A DNA stretch of 64,000 nucleotides from Corynebacterium sp. (GTDB lineage: Bacteria > Actinomycetota > Actinomycetes > Mycobacteriales > Mycobacteriaceae): the NCBI GenBank assembly GCA_030531005.1, contig JAUMTW010000002.1, positions 62,001-126,000 on the forward strand. The letters run 5' to 3'. Numbering within the stretch: the stretch's first letter is position 1; every line of letters starts with the position of its first letter. Shown in pieces: positions 61,156 through 64,000 of the stretch. The position numbers and the translations under genes were made by a program. Below the pieces are notes generated by a model, which ran no database searches, was not told where the DNA came from, and saw only the letters and a list, made by a program, of their open reading frames with translations.

Positions 61156-61764
61156 CTAGATCTCCTCGCGGTTGGGCTCGGAGTAGACCACGTCAATCAA
61201 GGATGGGCCTTCAAAGACTAAGGAGGTCACACTGGCTAAATTGCATTGGCGATGTGCAGGACTGTGCGCCAGCCGCTGGTCGGCAACGAAGCGCTGTACA
61301 CAGACAATTGGCAGCTGGTGGCTTACCAAAATGGCCTCATGCCCTTCGGCTTTAACACGCGCATCTTCTACTGCGTGCAGCATACGGGCCAAAATATCCT
61401 CATATGGCTCACCCCAACTTGGGCGGAAGGGGTTGCGCAGCAAAGGCCACCGGGCAGGATGCCACAGCTGGGAGCGCAATCCCTTCACACGCAACCCCTC
61501 AAAACGGTTCCCGGATTCAATGAGACGCTCATCGGTGGCGATCTTGAGGCCGGTGACCTCAGCGAACGGAGCTGCCGTGCGCTGAGCACGTTCTAAAGGA
61601 GAGGCAACCAAGTAGCGCACGTCATGGTCGCTAAAGCTGCGTGCAGTGGTAGCGGCCTGCATTTGGCCGCGCTGTGAGAGGGTGTAGCCGGGAATACGGC
61701 CATAGAGAATGCCCTCGGGGTTATACACTTCACCGTGGCGAACCAGGTGCACGATTGTGGTCAT
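61156..61764 (-). CDS. Histidine phosphatase family protein
   Basis: This 202-residue phosphoglycerate-mutase-like protein has the catalytic LVRHGEVYNPEG motif, ERAQRTAAPFAEVTG, and a second histidine in AILVSHQLPIVCV. The exact substrate is unknown. It is usually encoded between hemL and the cytochrome c genes in corynebacteria. I chose the ATG at 61764 (MTTIVHLVRHG). Confidence 0.88.
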   Translation of the reverse strand: MTTIVHLVRHGEVYNPEGILYGRIPGYTLSQRGQMQAATTARSFSDHDVRYLVASPLERAQRTAAPFAEVTGLKIATDERLIESGNRFEGLRVKGLRSQLWHPARWPLLRNPFRPSWGEPYEDILARMLHAVEDARVKAEGHEAILVSHQLPIVCVQRFVADQRLAHSPAHRQCNLASVTSLVFEGPSLIDVVYSEPNREEI

Positions 61765-61856
61765 ATGCTTGCTTTCTTGTATAGAGTGCTCAGCACTCAT
61801 AAGTGCCAACCATGTTGGGGTGACACCTTGGTCTGGGTGCTGGGTTTTCAGGCCCC

Positions 61857-61897
61857 GTATGCAGGCCCTGTATGCAGGGTCTGTATGCAGGGCCTGC
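61857..61897. repeat. Three 13-bp tandem repeats forming a hairpin
   Basis: GTATGCAGGCCCT, GTATGCAGGGTCT and GTATGCAGGGCCT follow each other (61857-61895). GCAGGCCCT (61861-61869) and AGGGCCTGC (61889-61897) pair perfectly. It lies between hemL and the phosphatase gene and may act as a processing or attenuation hairpin. Confidence 0.75.
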
Positions 61898-61932
61898 TTT
61901 CAGGTTTTACGACGTTACAGAAATTGATCGTA

Positions 61933-63249
61933 CTAGTCTGCGTCAGGCTTTGCGGCTGCAGCAGCTTTGGCGGCAGGTTCCAAGGCCCTAGCAATGCGCT
62001 CAAATTCAGTATCCCCTAAAGCAGTGGAAACGAACCAGGTTTCAAAGACACTTGGAGGAGCGTACACGCCCTGAGCGAGTAGCTCTTGGAAGAAGGGCTT
62101 AAAGCGGAAGGTATCTGCTTGTTGCATCTCCTGGAAATTGTGACCCTCACCTTCGGCAAAACGAATAGAGAGCATGGTGGCAGCACGCTGAATGTGGTGG
62201 GCAACACCTGCCCTATCGAGGGATTCATGCAACAAGGTGGCGAGCTGATCTGCATTGTGATCCAAGGTTGCATAGGTAGCGGCATCAGCTAATTCCAGGG
62301 AGGCCTGGCCAGCGGCCATAGCTACTGGGTTACCAGATAAGGTTCCAGCCTGATACACAGGGCCATTCGGAGCAAGGCATTCCATGATTTCACGCTTGCC
62401 ACCGAAGGCTGCAGCAGGCAGCCCACCGGAGACAACCTTGCCGAAGGTCACCAGATCTCCAACAACACCATCAACCCCGTACCAACCGGAGTAGCTGGTA
62501 CGGAAGCCCGTCATGACCTCATCTACGATCAACAGCGCCCCATTGTCATGCGCAATCTGTTGCAGCTGGCGATTGAAGTTCTCGCCGGGGGCAACAGTCC
62601 CCATATTGCCAGCGGCTGCTTCAGTGATAATGGCAGCAATAGAATCTGGATGTTCGGCAAAGGCTGCACGCACGGCATCAATATCGTTATATGGCAACAC
62701 AATGGTGTCGGCTGCAGCAGCACCGGTTACACCTGGGGTATCTGGCAGGCTGAAGGTCGCCACACCAGAGCCGGCAGCAGCAAGTAGGGCATCCACGTGG
62801 CCGTGATAGCAGCCTTCGAATTTCATGATCTTCGCCCGACCGGTATAGCCACGCGCCAAGCGCACAGCAGACATGGTGGCCTCGGTGCCGGAATTGACCA
62901 TGCGGACTTCTTCCACACTGGTACGCCCAATGATGGTTTCTGCCAAAGTGATCTCAGCCATGGTGGGCGCCCCGAAGGATAAGCCGTGCTGTGCTGCTTG
63001 GTTAACGGCATCCAGGATATGCGGATGCGCATGGCCATGGATCATTGGACCCCAGGAGCAGACGAGGTCAACGTAGTCATTGCCGTCCACATCATAAAGA
63101 TATGCGCCTTGGGCCTTGGCGATGAAGCGGGTCGTACCTCCCACAGAACCAAAAGCGCGCACTGGGGAGTTCACGCCACCAGGAATACTTTGTTGGGCGC
63201 GCTCAAAAAGGGCCGCAGATTTCGTGGTTGCTTGTTCGCTTGCAGTCAT
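61933..63249 (-). CDS. hemL: Glutamate-1-semialdehyde 2,1-aminomutase
   Basis: HemL (438 residues) makes 5-aminolevulinate in the C5 haem pathway. It is a PLP enzyme with [12 protein letters not shown] and the PLP lysine in [18 protein letters not shown]. It starts 5 nt after the stop of the oxidase gene. The Ala/Lys-rich tail is unremarkable. Confidence 0.97.
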   Translation of the reverse strand: MTASEQATTKSAALFERAQQSIPGGVNSPVRAFGSVGGTTRFIAKAQGAYLYDVDGNDYVDLVCSWGPMIHGHAHPHILDAVNQAAQHGLSFGAPTMAEITLAETIIGRTSVEEVRMVNSGTEATMSAVRLARGYTGRAKIMKFEGCYHGHVDALLAAAGSGVATFSLPDTPGVTGAAAADTIVLPYNDIDAVRAAFAEHPDSIAAIITEAAAGNMGTVAPGENFNRQLQQIAHDNGALLIVDEVMTGFRTSYSGWYGVDGVVGDLVTFGKVVSGGLPAAAFGGKREIMECLAPNGPVYQAGTLSGNPVAMAAGQASLELADAATYATLDHNADQLATLLHESLDRAGVAHHIQRAATMLSIRFAEGEGHNFQEMQQADTFRFKPFFQELLAQGVYAPPSVFETWFVSTALGDTEFERIARALEPAAKAAAAAKPDAD

Positions 63250-63254
63250 AGCCG

Positions 63255-64000
63255 CTATTTTATAGCCTCAATCAATTCTTGTGCCTGTGCGCGCGCAGTG
63301 GCAATAACATCCGGTACCCCGACACCTCCACGCCAGGCACCAAAGGCACGCAACTGTGGATACTCATCCAGCCCAGCAACCACGCGATCCACCGTATCGA
63401 GGTGAGTGGTGCTATAGACCGGCAAACCACCAAACCAGCGCTGCACAAAGATCTCTTCTAAACCTGCGGCAACGCCATCGAAACCAGTGATGGTCTTGAG
63501 ATCTGCGAGTGCACGATCAACGAGTTCGTCTTCATCAGCGCGCGCTAAGCCATCATCGTGGTAACGGCCAAAAGAGGCGCGCACTACTGCTCCACCGCGC
63601 GCCCCAATATGAGGCCACTTCTTCGAAGAGAAGGTAAAAGCTTTGGCGCTGATGTCCTCGGTATCGGTACCAACGAGGATGCCAGAGTAGTCCGGCAAGC
63701 CGGTATCATCAGCAAAACGCATACCTACGACCACGGAGCTTGCCAGGTGGATCTTGGAAAGCTCGATGGAGACCCCCGGGGCATATTCGCGTAACAGCAT
63801 TGCAGCGGTCGGTGCTGGAGTCGCAAGCAACACATAGTCAAAGCTTCCTTCGGCCCCTTGCAGGCTTAACTGCTCGCCATGCTTTTTAATTCCGGTGATA
63901 AAGGCATCGATGTGAATTTCTGCGCCACTTTTCTCGGCCAAAGTCTCATAGACGCTGGCATAGCCATCCTCAAAGGCGGCGAAAGCCTGTGGAGTATATC
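63255..64000 (-). CDS. hemY: Protoporphyrinogen/coproporphyrinogen oxidase, C-terminal part
   Basis: The frame is open to the window edge, so the N-terminal FAD-binding part is missing. The visible residues show [35 protein letters not shown] and the end [20 protein letters not shown], which are typical of HemG/HemY-type oxidases of haem synthesis. In actinobacteria this enzyme usually acts on coproporphyrinogen. It precedes hemL in the operon. Confidence 0.9.
   Translation of the reverse strand, partial: YTPQAFAAFEDGYASVYETLAEKSGAEIHIDAFITGIKKHGEQLSLQGAEGSFDYVLLATPAPTAAMLLREYAPGVSIELSKIHLASSVVVGMRFADDTGLPDYSGILVGTDTEDISAKAFTFSSKKWPHIGARGGAVVRASFGRYHDDGLARADEDELVDRALADLKTITGFDGVAAGLEEIFVQRWFGGLPVYSTTHLDTVDRVVAGLDEYPQLRAFGAWRGGVGVPDVIATARAQAQELIEAIK

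Overview
The window is chromosomal DNA of a Corynebacterium or a very close relative. This rests on the gene order (rpsJ-to-rpsQ operon, tuf-fusA-rpsG-rpsL, rpoC-rpoB, rplL-rplJ, rplA-rplK, nusG-secE-tRNA-Trp, then menaquinone, cytochrome c maturation and haem genes), on close matches of RpoB, RpoC and S10 to corynebacterial proteins as I remember them, and on frequent GTG starts and leaderless-looking promoters. No rRNA, CRISPR array, prophage or intact insertion sequence was seen.

Layout. 0.3-5.5 kb: the S10 ribosomal protein operon on the minus strand, closed by a terminator after rpsQ. 5.9-8.9 kb: a six-gene plus-strand operon of Asp23/Gls24-type and AmaP-type membrane proteins. 9.7-14.2 kb: tuf, fusA, rpsG and rpsL on the minus strand. 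14.3-27.2 kb: an accessory block between rpsL and rpoC. It holds a two-gene ABC exporter, a nicotinamidase, a siderophore-type ABC importer without its ATPase, a CtpE-like P-type ATPase, a 974-residue PIF1-DnaQ-BRCT protein with a membrane anchor and eroded catalytic motifs, and an Aer-like PAS protein. 27.5-35.2 kb: rpoC and rpoB. 35.9-38.2 kb: a DUF3068 protein and an MFS transporter. 38.5-42.7 kb: rplL, rplJ, rplA, rplK, nusG, secE. 42.9-43.7 kb: tRNA-Trp, tRNA-Met, tRNA-Thr and tRNA-Tyr. 43.8-55.1 kb: menaquinone genes (polyprenyl synthase, menG, menD, menC, menB, menE, menA). 55.2-64 kb: small membrane proteins, an ArsR regulator, cytochrome c maturation genes (ccsB, resB, ccdA, a TlpA-like lipoprotein), a histidine phosphatase, hemL and a truncated protoporphyrinogen oxidase gene.

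The genes fit an aerobic respiratory lifestyle. Menaquinone is made and prenylated, haem is made, and cytochromes c are assembled outside the membrane. Iron uptake and a probable calcium pump lie between the translation and transcription genes.

Two regions stand out. The gene-poor 45.7-47.8 kb stretch is not empty. It holds a decayed glycosyltransferase gene (mgtA/pimB'-like) whose start still overlaps the upstream stop as TAATG. An 899-bp insertion with 7-bp direct repeats splits it, and a second decayed gene for a small secreted protein lies inside the insertion. The 974-residue protein at 22.75-25.7 kb keeps an intact frame and Walker motifs but appears to have lost the PIF1 helicase motifs V/VI and the DnaQ catalytic acids, and it ends in two membrane helices. 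This is the best candidate for something undescribed.
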